From Diphasiastrum complanatum (lineage: Eukaryota; Streptophyta; Lycopodiopsida; Lycopodiales; Lycopodiaceae), in assembly GCA_029204225.1 (NCBI GenBank), contig CM055107.1, positions 44,225,720 through 44,289,719 on the forward strand: a stretch of 64,000 nucleotides of DNA, in the 5' to 3' direction. Made by a program: the position numbers and the translations under genes. Numbering within the stretch: the first letter of the stretch is position 1; every line of letters begins with the position of its first letter. The notes beneath the pieces were generated by a model that worked only from the letters and a program-made list of their open reading frames with translations, was not told the DNA's origin and did no database searches. Below, one piece after another: positions 46,492 to 59,385 of this stretch.

Positions 46492-47073
46492 TTGTGTTTC
46501 AGGTTATGAAGGAGGAAATCAGATCTATCAATGATTGGGTGAAGATATCAAGTCTAGAGCATGCTAGAGAGGATTCTACACCAAAATCGAATTTTTCGCT
46601 TTTGTAGATTGGATCTTTTGTAGATCAAAACACTAAATAGGTCAATATACTTGTTCAATTCCAATATTTGAATTCACATACTGGATTTGGCCGATTTTTG
46701 GATCATTGTTTCAACCTAAGTGGTGGCTTATAGGTTGCATATCAAATTTTCAACATTTGCATGTAGAATAGTCAAATTTTTTGTGATTTTGTCAAAACCC
46801 TAATTTTGATTAGATCTCTAGATAGTGAGGTTACTGGACTTCATTTGAGTGTGTTTCAATCTTAGGAAGTGGCAAAAGTCATTAGATTGAGGATAGATCA
46901 TAGGTTGATCAAGATTCCATGATTCTATGTGTTGATTTGTTTGGATGGTGCTAGAAGAGAATTTGTGAGATAGTTTCAAATCTTGGTGATTTCTTTTGAA
47001 AGAATTTGTTGTTGTTCAAAGGAGTGCTTTGTGCATTGAAGCAGGTTGAAAGAGAAGATCAGGTCATTGCTAC
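46492..47073 (+). mobile_element. Leader of the copia gag-pol remnant
   Basis: Untranslated leader between the primer-binding site and gag ATG at 47074. Its second half is the inverted counterpart of 41484-41830. Confidence 0.7.
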
Positions 47074-49765
47074 ATGGCAACCTCAATTGGAGTCATGTTG
47101 GAAGCCTATGATAGGCTTACCTCAAGTAACTATTCATTGTGGAAAGTGAGGATGGAGTCACTTCTTGAGATTAATGATGTTTTGGATATTGTTGTAGGTT
47201 TGGAGGAGAGACCAGAAACACAACAAGATCAATTGAGGTATGACAAGAGGGCCAAGAAGGCTCTACACATGATAAAGATAAATGTTACCAATGAACTTCT
47301 CAAGGAAGTTGGTAAGTGCACATCATCTTTAGAAGCTTGAAATTCATTGAAGAAGCTTTATGAATCCAAGTCTACTTCTAGATTGTTGACTCTAAGAAGG
47401 CAAATATTTTCTTGTTTGAAAAAGAATGAAGAAATTCCAAGTACTTTTGTTTTGAGAATGAAAACATTGAATGATGAGTTAGCTTGAATAGATGAAAGCA
47501 TTAAGGAAGGAGAGCTTATTCAAGTGATTCTTAATGGCTTGTTGGATGCTCATGCTAACATTGTTCAAAGTATTGCTATTCAAAAGACTTTGCCAAGTTT
47601 GATGGATCCTCAAGAGATTTGATAAATGAAGAATATAGGCTTCAAGAAAGAGGTGGATCTACATCAACACTTCAAGAGAATGCTATGTTCACAAAGGGCA
47701 AATTCAAGGGCAAAACCAAAATCAAGTGGTCTAAAGGACAAGATCAAATGGATGTTTCTTCAAGTGGCAAAAAGAAGGATAGATCAAAGCTCAAGTGCTT
47801 CTATTGTGGCATCAAAGGACACTTTGCAAAGTGAGTGCTACAAGAAGAAGAGAGATCAAGGAGACAATCAAGATAATCTTACTCTTGATGAGGATGGTTT
47901 GGATGTTCAAGATGCAAATGATGATGCTTTTGTGATGTCTTCATGTATGCTTGCTAATGATGGAGATCTAGATCCTTGGTGGATTGATAGTGGAGCAAGT
48001 TCACACATGACCTTTCACAAAGAGTACTTCACTTCTTTGTTGACATATGGAGATGACAAGAGGGTGATCTACACGGCCAATGATGGTGAGTGTGCAATCA
48101 AAGGGATTGGCACAATTCCTATTTCTCTCTCTACAAATAGGAGTTTTTATTTGGAGGATGTCTTGTTTATTCCATCTACTACCAAGAATTTGCTTAGTGT
48201 GAGTCAAATGCTAAGTAAGAACCTCAAGGTGGAGTTTGATGGAGATGCTTGTTTGATCAAAAGGAAGGATGTATTGATTGGAAAAGGTAAAAGGCAAGGG
48301 AAGTTGTTCAAACTTGATGCTTGTGTTATTGCTAACCAAGTTGGATGTGTTGCAAGGGAGAAAATTTCTATTCAAGAGGTTTGGCACAAAAGGATGGGAC
48401 ATCTCAACTTCAAGTCATTGGAGGTAATGGCAAGGAAGAAGGTTGTGATTGGTCTTCCAAGTTCCTTAAGTAATGACAAGCATGTTTGTGAGTCTTTTGC
48501 TTTGTAAGCACATAGACTACCTTATACTAGATTTATTTCTAGATCTACAAAGCCTTTTCAACTTGTACATTCAGATATTCATGGATTTACTACAATTAGC
48601 AATAATGAAGCTAAGATGTATGTAACATTCATTGATGATTTTGGTAGATTTTGTTGGATCTATCTACTAAAGAGCAAGGATGAAGTGTATGATGTCTTTG
48701 TCAAGTTCAAGAATGCAAGGGAGAACCAATTTCCCACAAAGATTAAGTGCTTGAGAGGTGACAATGGTGGTGAGTACATATCTAACAAGTTCAAGGCCTT
48801 TTGTGATGAGCATGGGATCAAGAGGGAGTATACAACATCAAGGACCCCACAACAAAATGGAGTGGCTGAAAGAAAGAATAGGACTTTATGTGAAAGTGCT
48901 AAAGCTATGAGGTTAAGTGCTAATCTTGACAAACCATTTTGGGATCAAGCTTTGTTGTGTGCCAATTTCTTGTGCAATAGGTGGTCGAGTGCTATTTTGG
49001 ATGGAAGGAGACCTTTGAGATGCTATTCAAGAGGAGGCCGAGTATCAGCTTTCTAAGAACCTTTGGATGCACATGCTATGTCAACATTACTCTTGATGAT
49101 AGGACCAAGGAGGATCCATCTTCAAGAAGAGGTATTTTTGTTGGATATAGTGAGGTGAGTAAAGCCTACAAGGTTTACATTCCTTCTACTAACAAAGTGA
49201 TTGTTGGTAGAGATGTCATTTTTTATGAGGGGAATATTCCAAAGGTGTCTTCAATCATGATTGATGGTAGAGTGGATGGATCTAACATTCTTGATGTTGA
49301 TGAGAAGGATCCTACTTTGGATGGTGGTAATGATGGACCTTCATCAAGTCAAAAGCCAAGGAGAACATCAAGAGAAAGACAAGTACCTACAAGGCTCACA
49401 TATGATCAAAAGGGTAAGCAAGTAGTTTCTGGAAATTATGTTGCTTTTCTAACCTCTTTGGATGAGCCTACAAGTGTAGATCAAGCAAGGAAAGAAGAGT
49501 GGATCCAGGCAATGGATCTCGAGTATCAAGCTCTTATGAAGAATGGAACATGGAAATTGGTGGAATTGCCTAAGGACAAGAAAGCTATTGGATGCAAATG
49601 GATCTTCAAGGTGAAGACAAACCAAGATGGATCTATCAACAAGTACAAGGCAAGGTTAGTAGCAAAAGGATATGCTCAACAACAAGGAATTGACTATGAT
49701 GAGACCTTTGCACCCGTGGCTAAGATGGTAAGCATTTGAGTCATCATTTCACTTGCTACACTTTA
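47074..49765 (+). pseudogene. Ty1/copia gag-protease-integrase-RT(N) remnant
   Basis: Gag starts MATSIGVMLEAYDRLTSSNY and has stops at ~47338, 47488 and 47621. Zinc knuckle CFYCGIKGHFAK at ~47797, then protease WWIDSGASSHMTFHK (DSG intact), pre-integrase VWHKRMGHLNFKS, and integrase with the D-D-E residues visible (FIDDFGRF, RGDNGGEY, NGVAERKNR). The chromatin-facing C-terminal region FGCTCYVNITLDDRTK follows after a frameshift at ~49040. RT begins WIQAMDLEYQALMKNGTW and stops at PVAKMVSI, where the next element begins. The rest of pol is missing. Confidence 0.92.
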
Positions 49766-49766
49766 A

Positions 49767-50040
49767 CTTAGAATTTGCTTTGCACAGGAACACAGATCAT
49801 GCTACACAGTAACACAGACAGAAAATCACTCTCCTTAGCAAGCTGACATAGCAACTGTCTTTCTCAAAATGAAATTACACTGTACATATAGTTGTTCACT
49901 CAGGCAACCCATGCATGACCCAGGTTGCCGTTGGCGGGACACGTGTCCCGTCGACTTGCCTCGTGGCGAGGCCAACTGATCCTTATCCACTGATAGGACC
50001 CACAGTATAGTAACACAGTGATTCTAACTTTAATTCTAAC
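49767..50040 (-). mobile_element. Probable 3' LTR of the minus-strand copia 50095-54224
   Basis: On the minus strand a purine tract (AAGGGAGAGAG) is followed by TTAGAATTAAAG; the interval ends GCAAATTCTAA, so ends are inverted (TTAGAATT/AATTCTAA) rather than TG/CA. ~274 bp. No 5' copy is found, so bounds are inferred. ACACGTGT occurs at ~49941. Confidence 0.5.
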
Positions 50041-50094
50041 TCTCTCCCTTAAAATAGAGTCACTTTTTATACAGTCATCTACATAGCTTTAAAG

Positions 50095-53000
50095 TCAACA
50101 AACTTTAAATACAGAAAGTTTTGATCTAAACTTATCAAACTTTTCTCCAGTAAGTGGCTTAGTGAAAATATCAGCTAGTTGTTCTTTTGTGCTACAATGA
50201 ACAACATAAATTTCACGACTTAGCAGCCTTTCACGTATGAAGTGATATTGAATCTCAATGTGTTTAGTTCTCGCATGGAACACTGGATTCTTTGCTAGCT
50301 GAATGCCACTCTGACTGTCGCTATGTAAAGTTGTGGGATTTTTCTGCTTCATGCCAATCTCTTCCAAGATTTGTCTCAACCATATAGCTTCTTGTGTAGC
50401 AGTACACATTGCCTTATACTCAACTTCTATGGTGGAAAGAGCAATTGTACTTTGCTTCTTATTAGACCAGGAAAAGCAATTACCACAAAACTGGAATATA
50501 TATCCTATGGTGGATCTACGATCATCATAGTCACCTCCCAAGTCCGCATCCACATAGCCACACAACTAAGGTAAACCATCATGCTTCCTGTAAATCAAGC
50601 CATACTCTGATGTGCCTTTCACATAACGCAAAATGTGTTTAGCTGCTTTCCAATGCGTTTCTGTAGGTGCTGCCATAAACTGACTTACAATGCCATCAGC
50701 ATAGCATATATCTGGTCTAGTTGTGGTAAGGTAGATCAAGCTCCCTACTAATTGTCTATATAGCGTAGCATCAAATGACTGTGATTCATCAAGCTTAGAA
50801 AGCTTTTTATCTAGTTCAATAGGAGTGTTTACTGGTTTGCAATCCTGCAACCTAATCCTGTGTAGTAACTCTTTGACATATTTCACCTGTGTTAAACCCA
50901 CTTCATGTCCTTTTTGCCACACTTCTACTCCAAGGCAGTAATGCATCAGGCTGAGATCCGTCATGTCAAATTGTTCCATGAGGTCTTTCTTGATCATGTC
51001 TATCATCTCTTGATTATTTCTCGTAATAATCAAGTCATCAACATAAAGAGCAATCAAAGCAACCATACCATCAAAGCATAAGACATATAGATTTGGATCA
51101 GAATGTGTTCTCACCGTCCCCTTTGAATGAAAGTAGGCATCAATCCTGCTATACCACGCATGTGGTGCTTGTTTAAGACCATAAAGTGTTTTCTTCAAGC
51201 GACATACTTTATTTTCCTGTCCTTTCGTTACAAAGCCTTCAGGTTGATCCATGAACACTTCTTCTTCTAACTCACCATTTAGAAAAGCAGATTTCACATC
51301 CATCTGATGCAAAGGCCAACCAAAATGTGAAGCTAAAGCAATAAGTAGACGTAGAGTATTCCACTTACATACTGGCGCAAAGGTCTCCTCATAGTCGATT
51401 CCTTTACTTTGTGCATACCCTTTGATCACCAATCTTGCTTTGTGCTTTGCTATACTTCAATTTGCATGGTACTTAGTCCTGTATACCCATTTGCAACCAA
51501 TGGGTTTCTTGCCAACTGGTGGTTCCACTAAGTCCCATGTGCTATGCTTAGCAATTGACTTCATCTCCTCTCCCATGGCCTTGATCCAAATGTCATCATC
51601 CTTCACTTCACTATAAGTCGAAGGTTCTTTGCTTTGAATAATGCTGGATAAGAGAGCATAATTTGCTTCATACCTTTCAGGTAGTATCTTCTCTCTTGTT
51701 GATCTTCGTAGCTCTCCCTGGTTAGATGATCCTGGAAAGTCATCTATATCGCGGCTCTCCATCAATCTCTCAAACCACTTAGGGAGCTTTCTGTCAAGTG
51801 ATCGGCTTCCTGGTGAAAATGTATCCCATGATACATCCTTCTCCTTGCGTTTGTCACCTGTAATTTCAATCCTTCTTGCACCAAAAGGTTTGTCCCTACC
51901 TCTCCAACCTGTTTCTTGAGGTTGAGTAGTAGTATCTTGAGATGTATCCTCATGTTCATCACTCGGAAGGTCAATGAATGGATCATCATCAGGTGGTATC
52001 CTCACTATGCCATTTTTCCTACTCGATGTGTCTATCTTCTCAGCATCTTCGTCTTCATACATCTTGGATTCATCAAAGATAACATCTCGGCTTATATGGA
52101 TTTTGTTTTCGACTGGATCAAAACATCTATAGCCTTTCATGAGATCATCATATCCTAGGAATATGCACTTGATAGCCTTTACATCAAGTTTACGTCTTTC
52201 TTCCTTAGGAATATGTACAAAGGCCTTACATCCAAAGATTCGCAAGTGGTTCACCTTTGGCTTTTTATTTGTAAATGCTTCCTCAGGTGTAATTTTTGGT
52301 ATGGCAATGGTAGGACTTCTATTTTAAAGATAGACTGCCGTGCTACATGCTTCTGACCAAAAATCTTTTGGTAATTTCATCTCAGCTAGCATAGATCTGG
52401 CACTTTTCACAATCGTACAATTTTTGCGCTTAGCTACACCATTGAGAGCAGGAGTATGAGCTTGCGTAAATTGTCTTTTAATCCCACATTGATCACAAAG
52501 ATCATTGAAGTCATTAGACTTATACTCACCTCCACTATCTGATCTTAGGACTTTGATCTTCTTACCTGTCTGATTTTCGACCAAGTTTTTGAAGTTCTTG
52601 AAGTTATCAAAAGCATCTGATTTCTTCTTCAAGAAGTAGATCCACGTCTTACGTGACATACCACCAATAAAGGTCATGAAATAGAAGGCTTTTCCTAAGG
52701 ACATGGTCCTCATGGGCCCGCATAAATTTGTGTGGATTAAATCCAGGATGTTCTTTGCTCTTGCAACACCCCCTTTATTAAACTTCTCTCGATGCTGCTT
52801 CCCATATATACAAGATTCGCACATCGATTTCAAGTGATCTTCTATTGTAGGCAGTCCTGTTACCATCTCCAATTTTCTCATCAAACTGATACTTCCCAAG
52901 TTCAAGTGACCAAGCCTCTTGTGCCACAACTCAGTTTGCAAAGGAACGGATGACACAAGTCCATGTTGCCCCTTGATTGTGGCATTCAACCTGTACAATT

Positions 53001-53350
53001 TTGTATTGGGCTCTCTTACTCCATTCGCAATAACTTTGAGCTTTTGGTTCGCATCCTTCACATAGCAACGATCATGGGCGAATTCTACTTTCAACTTTTG
53101 ATCAGTAATGACTCCAACAGAAAGTAGATTTTTCTTCAAACCTGGTACGTAAAGTACCTCCCTGATCATCCTGCTTTTGTCGTTAGACAGTTGGATTGAA
53201 ATTGTGCCTATCCCCTTGATCATGCACACCTCACCATTTGCTTGTGAAACAGATGTTCCATTATCCAATGCCTTCAAATTACTGAACCAGTTCTTGTTAC
53301 CTGTCATGTGTCTTGTGGCTCATGAGTCAATATACCATGCCTGAATCTTG
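50095..53350 (-). pseudogene. Ty1/copia pol: protease end, integrase, RT, RNase H
   Basis: From 53350 leftward: protease WYIDS followed by a stop where the DSG glycine should be; VLYVPGLKKNLLSVG; pre-integrase LWHKRLGHLNLGS and CESCIYGKQHR; integrase FYFMTFIGGMSRKTW, RSDSGGEY and NGVAKRKN; then FGCKAFVHIPKEERRK. RT: KGYAQSKGIDYEETFAPV, MDVKSAFLNGELEEEVFMDQ, LYGLKQAPHAWYSR, IALYVDDLIIT (YVDD intact). RNase H: GYVDADLGGDYDDRRS, STIEVEYKAMCTATQE, ARTKHIEIQYHFIRE. The catalytic first Asp of integrase (FIDD) reads FIGG. Frameshifts at ~52290, 51440 and 50566. A different family from the elements to its left. Confidence 0.92.
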
Positions 53351-53351
53351 A

Positions 53352-54224
53352 TTAGGATGACAATGCAGATATGAAGATGCTAGAGTCTTCAATCTCACCT
53401 TCATCGACAAGGTTGCCTGCTTGTTTTGGTTTTCCCTTGTCTTGTTCTGCCAGGAATTTGTGACATTCACTCTTCCAGTGGCCCTTTTTACCACAATGGA
53501 AGCACTTGCCTTTCTTCTTAGTTTTGCTGAAAGATCCCTCATCCTCCTGAGACTTGGCAAATTGTTGTTTAGTCTTCTTCTTTCCCTTGCCTTTGCCTTG
53601 TTTTTGGCATGTCGCAAGTGCCTGATCATCAGTACTTTGACGTCTACCTTTCACCATTTCTCGTCGTTGCTCTTCCTACATCAAGATTCCTGTGAGCTCG
53701 TCAAAGGTTGGCAATCTTTCTCTTGATGCTATTCTGCTCACAAACATCTGATAGGGTTATGCAATGCCGCATAATGCATTATGCACCAGCTCCACATCAC
53801 GTATGCGTTCTCCAATAGAATGCAGTTCATCTCTCATTGTCTTGATTCTGGTCATGTACGTCTGAATGTGCTCTCCTTGCTCCATGCGGGCACTATTCAA
53901 CTTTGACTTCAGAAACATGATTCTTGATGGATTTGACATCTCGAACTGCTCCTTTAGCACATCCCATGCCTATCTGGGTGTAATAGCATCAGAAATGTGG
54001 GTAATGATGTGATCCTTCACTGACAAGTTAATGAAGGTCAAAGCTTTCCTCATCTTTTTGTCGAACACTTTGATGTCTGCTTCATTTGACGGCCTTCTCT
54101 CATCACCTGTGATGACTTCCCACACATCTTTCTCCATCAGTATGTTTTTCATTTTGAATTTCCACACTGCATAGTTGGAAATCCCGTCCAATTTGCTACT
54201 TTCACTCAAAATGGACTCTCCCAT
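53352..54224 (-). pseudogene. Gag of the minus-strand copia
   Basis: Starts MGESILSESSKLDGISNY at 54224 and continues YAVWKFKMKNILMEKDVW, INLSVKDHIITHISDA, then after a stop LKEQFEMSNPSRIMFLKSKL and HIQTYMTRIKTMRDEL, a stop at ~53758, and the basic region with zinc knuckle CFHCGKKGHWKSEC (~53510). Typical copia gag order and length (~290 codons) with at least three disabling changes. Confidence 0.88.
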
Positions 54225-54399
54225 TGTTGGTGGAGTACAAGGATTATTTTGCTTGAAATTATAGTGATCTAAAGGGCATTCCACCAACGGTAGTCTAGCA
54301 CACCATACCCCTGGTGGATGGAGCAGTCCCCAAGGTGAGTTGTTATTACCACTGCAGCCCAAATTATACAGACAAGAGTTGCAGAAGCTGTTATTCTAA

Positions 54400-55206
54400 G
54401 CCAAATAGTGTCTGAGACATGGGATCGCCACAGACCTATCGAAAATCATTCGGCATTACTTGATGGCCACACACTTTGCCTTTTATACGGACCATCATGG
54501 CAGATCATGTATCGCGTATCAAGGGGAAGGAGGTTGCAACCCAACTTGACGATGAACTACTTGATGTTGCCTTACTTTACGTTGACACGGTACTAGAAAG
54601 GATGCGAACATAGTTGAATATCTAATGAGGGGCCAACCAGAAAAATCACTACCAAAGGTAGATCAGCAAAAATTGATCTTGAAAGCTAGACCTTATTAGT
54701 TGATTGTCGACCAATTGTACTGAAGGAGAACATATGGGATTCTTTGGCGATGTATTCTTCATAAGGCCACCCAAATCATTTTGCTTTCACATGAAGACAT
54801 GGGTTGAGGCCATTTTGCATCCGACATTACAGTTCGCAAGGTCTTGCAATTAGGATGCTCGTGGCCAACGATTCATAAGGATACGAAGGAATACCTGAGG
54901 AAATGTGATGTGTGCCAAAAGGCAAGGAGACCAACGAGATTGAATAAGGACCTTCTGCATCCGGTCTTAGCCCAAGAACCATTTGAAAAGTGGGGATTGG
55001 ATTACATTGGTCAAATTCACCCTACAGCAAGAAGTACCCAAGTTCGATACATAATCGTGGCCACCGACTACCTCACCATGTTTCAACATTTCACAAGGAT
55101 AGAATCTAGTCCAAGCTGCTTAGTCAGATTGTGGAGTACTTCTTGGGATTCCCTAGCCCCACGGTTGTGCCATATGACTAGCATGCCTTTCTCATCCACG
55201 AACTAA
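54400..55206 (+). pseudogene. Ty3/gypsy RNase H end and integrase N-terminus
   Basis: MADHVSRIKGKE at ~54500 is the conserved end of gypsy RNase H. The integrase zinc-binding domain follows, with GHFASDITVRKVLQLG and YLRKCDVCQKARR (HHCC), then core start PFEKWGLDYIGQIHP and IIVATDYLTMFQHF. The frame breaks at ~55130 in the core, before the second catalytic Asp. RT and gag are missing to the left, where the minus-strand copia abuts. Confidence 0.85.
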
Positions 55207-55209
55207 CAA

Positions 55210-57080
55210 TCTCCATTAAACCAAACACTCATGAGCATATCGCAGCGGGCCCCCTGCTGTGTAACTTTGCCTCTGCACTTCTCGAGACGAAAGTGCACGG
55301 CTTCCGCCGTTTCAGCCTTTTATCATCCACCGTGCCACACACTGACCTCTATCCCCCATCCACCGCATCCACGTTTGCCCAACCTGCAGTCACTGACACA
55401 ACGGCCAGCAATACAATACGTGGCGTTGCCCCCTCCTCCTCATCTCCACCTGCCACCAGACGTCGTACCACCACCATCACACCAGTAACAGTTCCAACTT
55501 CTACCACCGCCACTTCCTCTTCTGTACAACTCCCTGCCAGTGTTTATGTTGTCGTTCCTCTTGCTTCTGTTCCACCCACAATTGCTGCTTCTGTTTCCAT
55601 TCCCATCTCCTCTGTAGATACTACTTCTCTCTCTGTTCCATCTTCTACCACCCCTTCCATTATGAACACATCCTCCATTATCCATGTTTTCAAAGTTGTC
55701 CCTCTCCAGTTCAATCCTGCCAATTCACAGTTGTCTTCGGACACCCTAGCGTGGATGGAGGTCATAAACTTTTCACCACCATGCTAGATCACTTTTGCCC
55801 CATCTTCTCCTTCCGTGCTCCACACCACCCTACAGTTTCCCTTTGTTCCCTCCATTCTCTCTTTTGGACAAACTGTCTTCATCCATGTCTCCACTTCTGT
55901 TCCTCCCACACCACCCACTTCTCCATCGAAGACTGCCGAGGGCGACCAACCGTTGCCTGATGACGCATTTATACAAACTATTTTTATTCCATTGCCAGAT
56001 TGGGCAGATCCCACCGCACCAGATCACAAGAGATCATTGGAGAAAAAACTCATAGAAGACAACGACAACGACACTATACAGGTCATCGCGACCACTACCT
56101 CACAAGCCCCTACAAGCATCAATGTACCGGCTACTCCAATGGACCCAACGACGGCCTACCAAGGCTTGGGGACATTCATCCAGGATGTGGTAGCTAGAGC
56201 CTCATTGGACAGCCGAGTATCGCCTTTGGCAACCAACAACACCTAGTTGCGAACATAAATTATAAAGCTGCAGCACGAGCTGATCATCACTCAACAACAC
56301 GAACAAGATGGGCACTAGGAGATCAGGAAGCTACAGCAAAAGGAGGATGACCTCAACTAGTATATCTAGAGCCTCTCCAAAGCACTGATAGATGTCACCA
56401 CCAAGGTGCAGGAGCTTCAGTCTGAAGCGTCCCAATGGCTTGCCTCCCTCCAGGCGCAATTCCAGATATATGAGGCGGAAAATACACGCCTAGGGGTGGA
56501 TCAAGAGGCTCGCGCACTATATCTGCCAGCCGGCTTTCAGACGCCCCAAGTTCGTGGAAGAGAAAATCAATGAATGTTTACCCAAATATCCCCATGAGTC
56601 TTCAAGAGGCGGTTGGCAGATATCCTTTTCAGCGCAAACTATCAAGGGAAATGAGCTGCATGCACTCACCACCCTCTTACCACAACTAGAGTGGCATCAA
56701 CAGCTCTTCGAGCGTGACCCTGCGGCCATCAGAGCTTATGTGACAAGTCCTCAACAACTTCGGATAAACGCCCACTTCCTGCCATGTCTACGATGAACCA
56801 AATGGGTGGAATGCGGCAACCCAATGGACAAAATCACACTCAACAACTGCAACTGGCCAAAAATCAACTCCAAGCATGACTGGACAACGGTTGTAGATGC
56901 CCAAAGGGCTCTCAGCAAATTTCCATGGAGTATTTCAATTGCCCAGATCCAACAGTCCGCAAGGCAGCAACTTACGCTCGAGACTTGGATTATCTGATGG
57001 GAATCGAGACCAAGTGGGATAACTTTCTCCCACCACTTTGTTTTGATCCTAATAAGGCATTGGCCTCAGATCGCATGGAG
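55210..57080 (+). pseudogene. Decayed Ser/Thr/Pro-rich and coiled-coil ORF downstream of gypsy integrase
   Basis: 55293-55787 and 55815-56246 are open frames rich in Pro, Ser, Thr and Val (for example PDDAFIQTIFIPLPDWADPT). After stops at ~56244-56370 the plus frame resumes with IDVTTKVQELQSEASQWLAS then QAQFQIYEAENTRLGV, a heptad-like helical stretch suggesting a coiled coil. A Gln/Asn-rich piece follows (MRQPNGQNHTQQLQLAKNQL). An extra ORF after pol is known in Athila/Tat gypsy and some copia lineages; that fits the position but no sequence match can be shown here. Confidence 0.45.
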
Positions 57081-57095
57081 GATCACCTACCAATC

Positions 57096-57308
57096 GCCTC
57101 TCTTTCTCTTCTCTTCTTCTCTTCCCATTTCACCCAAAATCATGTTGAATGCCCGTTTAGTGGGAGTAGTGTTAAGGTGCTAGTGCTAGGAAAAAAGTAG
57201 AGAACTATCTAAAAGTAGAATCTAAACATAGTTGGACACCTATCCAATGTTCTAACCCTTGTTGACAGGTGGGAGGGCTACTACGACGCGAGATCTTTGA
57301 CACTACAG
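57096..57308 (+). mobile_element. 3'-terminal fragment of a gypsy LTR
   Basis: It matches, in inverse orientation, ~63420 down to 63173 (the LTR next to the gypsy gag). It ends at CACTACAG, exactly at the LTR boundary as judged by the primer-binding site in the other copy. The primer-binding site itself is missing; copia integrase sequence begins at 57309. Confidence 0.85.
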
Positions 57309-59385
57309 ATGTTCTATGGCATAGGAGACTATGTCACATGAATCTGATGGTGCTATACAAGGCTAGCAAGCACATTGCATTCACAGGAGTAAGCACCAAA
57401 GATGCAAGTTTGACATCATGTGATGCATGCAACAAAATAAAAATGTCGCATACACCCTTCACCAAGGATTCTTTCAGAGCATCAGAGCTCCTAGTATTGG
57501 TACACTCCGACATCTGCAGACCTTTTGACATGCACTATATAGGAGGATCGAGATATTATATCACCTTCATTGATGACTTCCGTAAGTTTGTTGTTGTCTA
57601 CTTCATCCACAACAAGTCTGAAGCTCTCGATAAGTTTACAAAGTATGTAAACTGGGATGAGAAGTGGATAGAGAAGAAGGTCAAGCAGATCAAAACTGAT
57701 AGAGATGGAGAATATATCTCCAATCGTTTTGTTGATTTTTGCAGCAATTGAGGCATTCTTCATAGGAAGACTGCATCATACACACTACAACACAACAGTG
57801 TGGTCAAGAGAAAAAACAAAGGCATCAAGATCTTCATGTTGGTTCATAGACATCAAGATCACTATGGCTAAAGCAGTAAGTAAAGTCGCCTATCTACAGA
57901 ACAAGACAAGCAAATCAAGTGTCCACATGAAGTGTGGTGGGGCAACAAGCCGAATCTAGCTCATATTCGAACCTTTGGATGTGTATTCTCAAGAAGGTAG
58001 ATAAAAAAGTTGATCAGGGATACCTTCTTGTAGGATATGACATACATTCATCATACTATAGGATCTATTAGCCGGAGACTAATCAAGTAAAGAATGTTCG
58101 AGATGTCAAATTCGATGAAACAAGAACAATGGCTAACCAAGATCTAGCTAACTACAAGATCTTTGGCAAGTAGTACTAAAACCTACCGACATCGACATAG
58201 GGAGCGGACCCTGAGCATCCAGATGAAGATGTTCGAATTCTAGATGGATTGAGCAATAGTTCAGATAATGAGTAGCCCAACATGCAATTTGTAATACACA
58301 CAACAGATTTGCAGTCGACAAAGGCAAAGAGATACAAAGACAAGACACTTGACAAAGGCAAAGTCGTTGAAGTGCCTACAGAATCTCCAAGGAGATCGAC
58401 CAGAGAGAGAAGAGCACAAGTCAAATTTGTGTCTGATAGCTTAGCTTCCATGAAAAAAGAGTTTTGTGGATTCGGTGGTGAACCACAAACTTATGAAGAA
58501 GCTACCAACTGTCCCAACAAGGACAAATGAATAAAAGCAATGGAGGAAGAAATGCACTCCCCATGCAAACAAACAAGGTCTGGACTCTTGAACTAGACAC
58601 AGTTGATAGAAAGACTGTTAAGTGTAAATGGATCTGCAAATACAAATATGGACCAGATGGGGAGATCATCATTGTTAGTGTCTATGTAGACAACATTTTG
58701 ATTCTATCAAAGTGCGACAACCTGATTGCATAGGTGAAGGCAGATATTTCGAGACACTTCAAAATATTGGACCTAGAAAAAGAAAAATGTTATCTAGGCT
58801 TGCAGATTGACAGAGATCTTGAAGGTGGGAGACTGTAACTACACCAGTCAAGATATATTCAAAGGATTATTGATGATTTTGACATGGCAGATTTCAAGGG
58901 AGTTAACACTCCAATGGTTCCTGGCACAGTACCGACAAGTGAAGACTGTCCTAGAGACGATGCAGAGTGAGAAGAAATGTTGCATAACTCTTACAGGAGG
59001 TTTATTAGTTTCTTGATGTACTTGGCAAACAACACACAGCTAGATATTGCTTACGTAGTGTTTAGAAGGTGTCAATTCAATATAAATCCAGGTCCTGCAC
59101 ACTGGAAAATTGCCAAGAGGATCTTACAATACTTGCAGCAGACAAAAGACTATGGTCTTTATTTTTCTCGTGATGCAAGATTTCGGTGAAGTCCTATAGT
59201 GATGCAAGGTGGGCATCAATCAAAGATGACTCCAAAAGCATGTCAGGAGGATGCATGATAGCAGCCAATACAGCTGTATTTGGATCAGCAAAAAGCAGAC
59301 AATAACTGCCCAATCATCCTGTGAGGCAGAATATGTTGTTGTAGCCAAAAACTTAAGGTTTCTACCTACAAAGTTCTCCTAGCTT
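57309..59385 (+). pseudogene. Ty1/copia remnant: pre-integrase, integrase, RT with deletion, RNase H
   Basis: Pre-integrase DVLWHRRLCHMNLM with CDACNKIKMSH, integrase YITFIDDFRKFVVVY and KTDRDGEYISNRF, then frames decay through 58300. At 58530-58730 RT starts (WTLELDTVDRKTVKCKWI, YKYGPDGE) and jumps to VSVYVDNILILSK, losing ~150 residues; YVDD reads YVDN. RT end LQIDRDLEGGR and LDIAYVVFRRCQF; RNase H SDARWASIKDDSKSMSGG. Many stops. A copia lineage distinct from the others. Confidence 0.88.
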
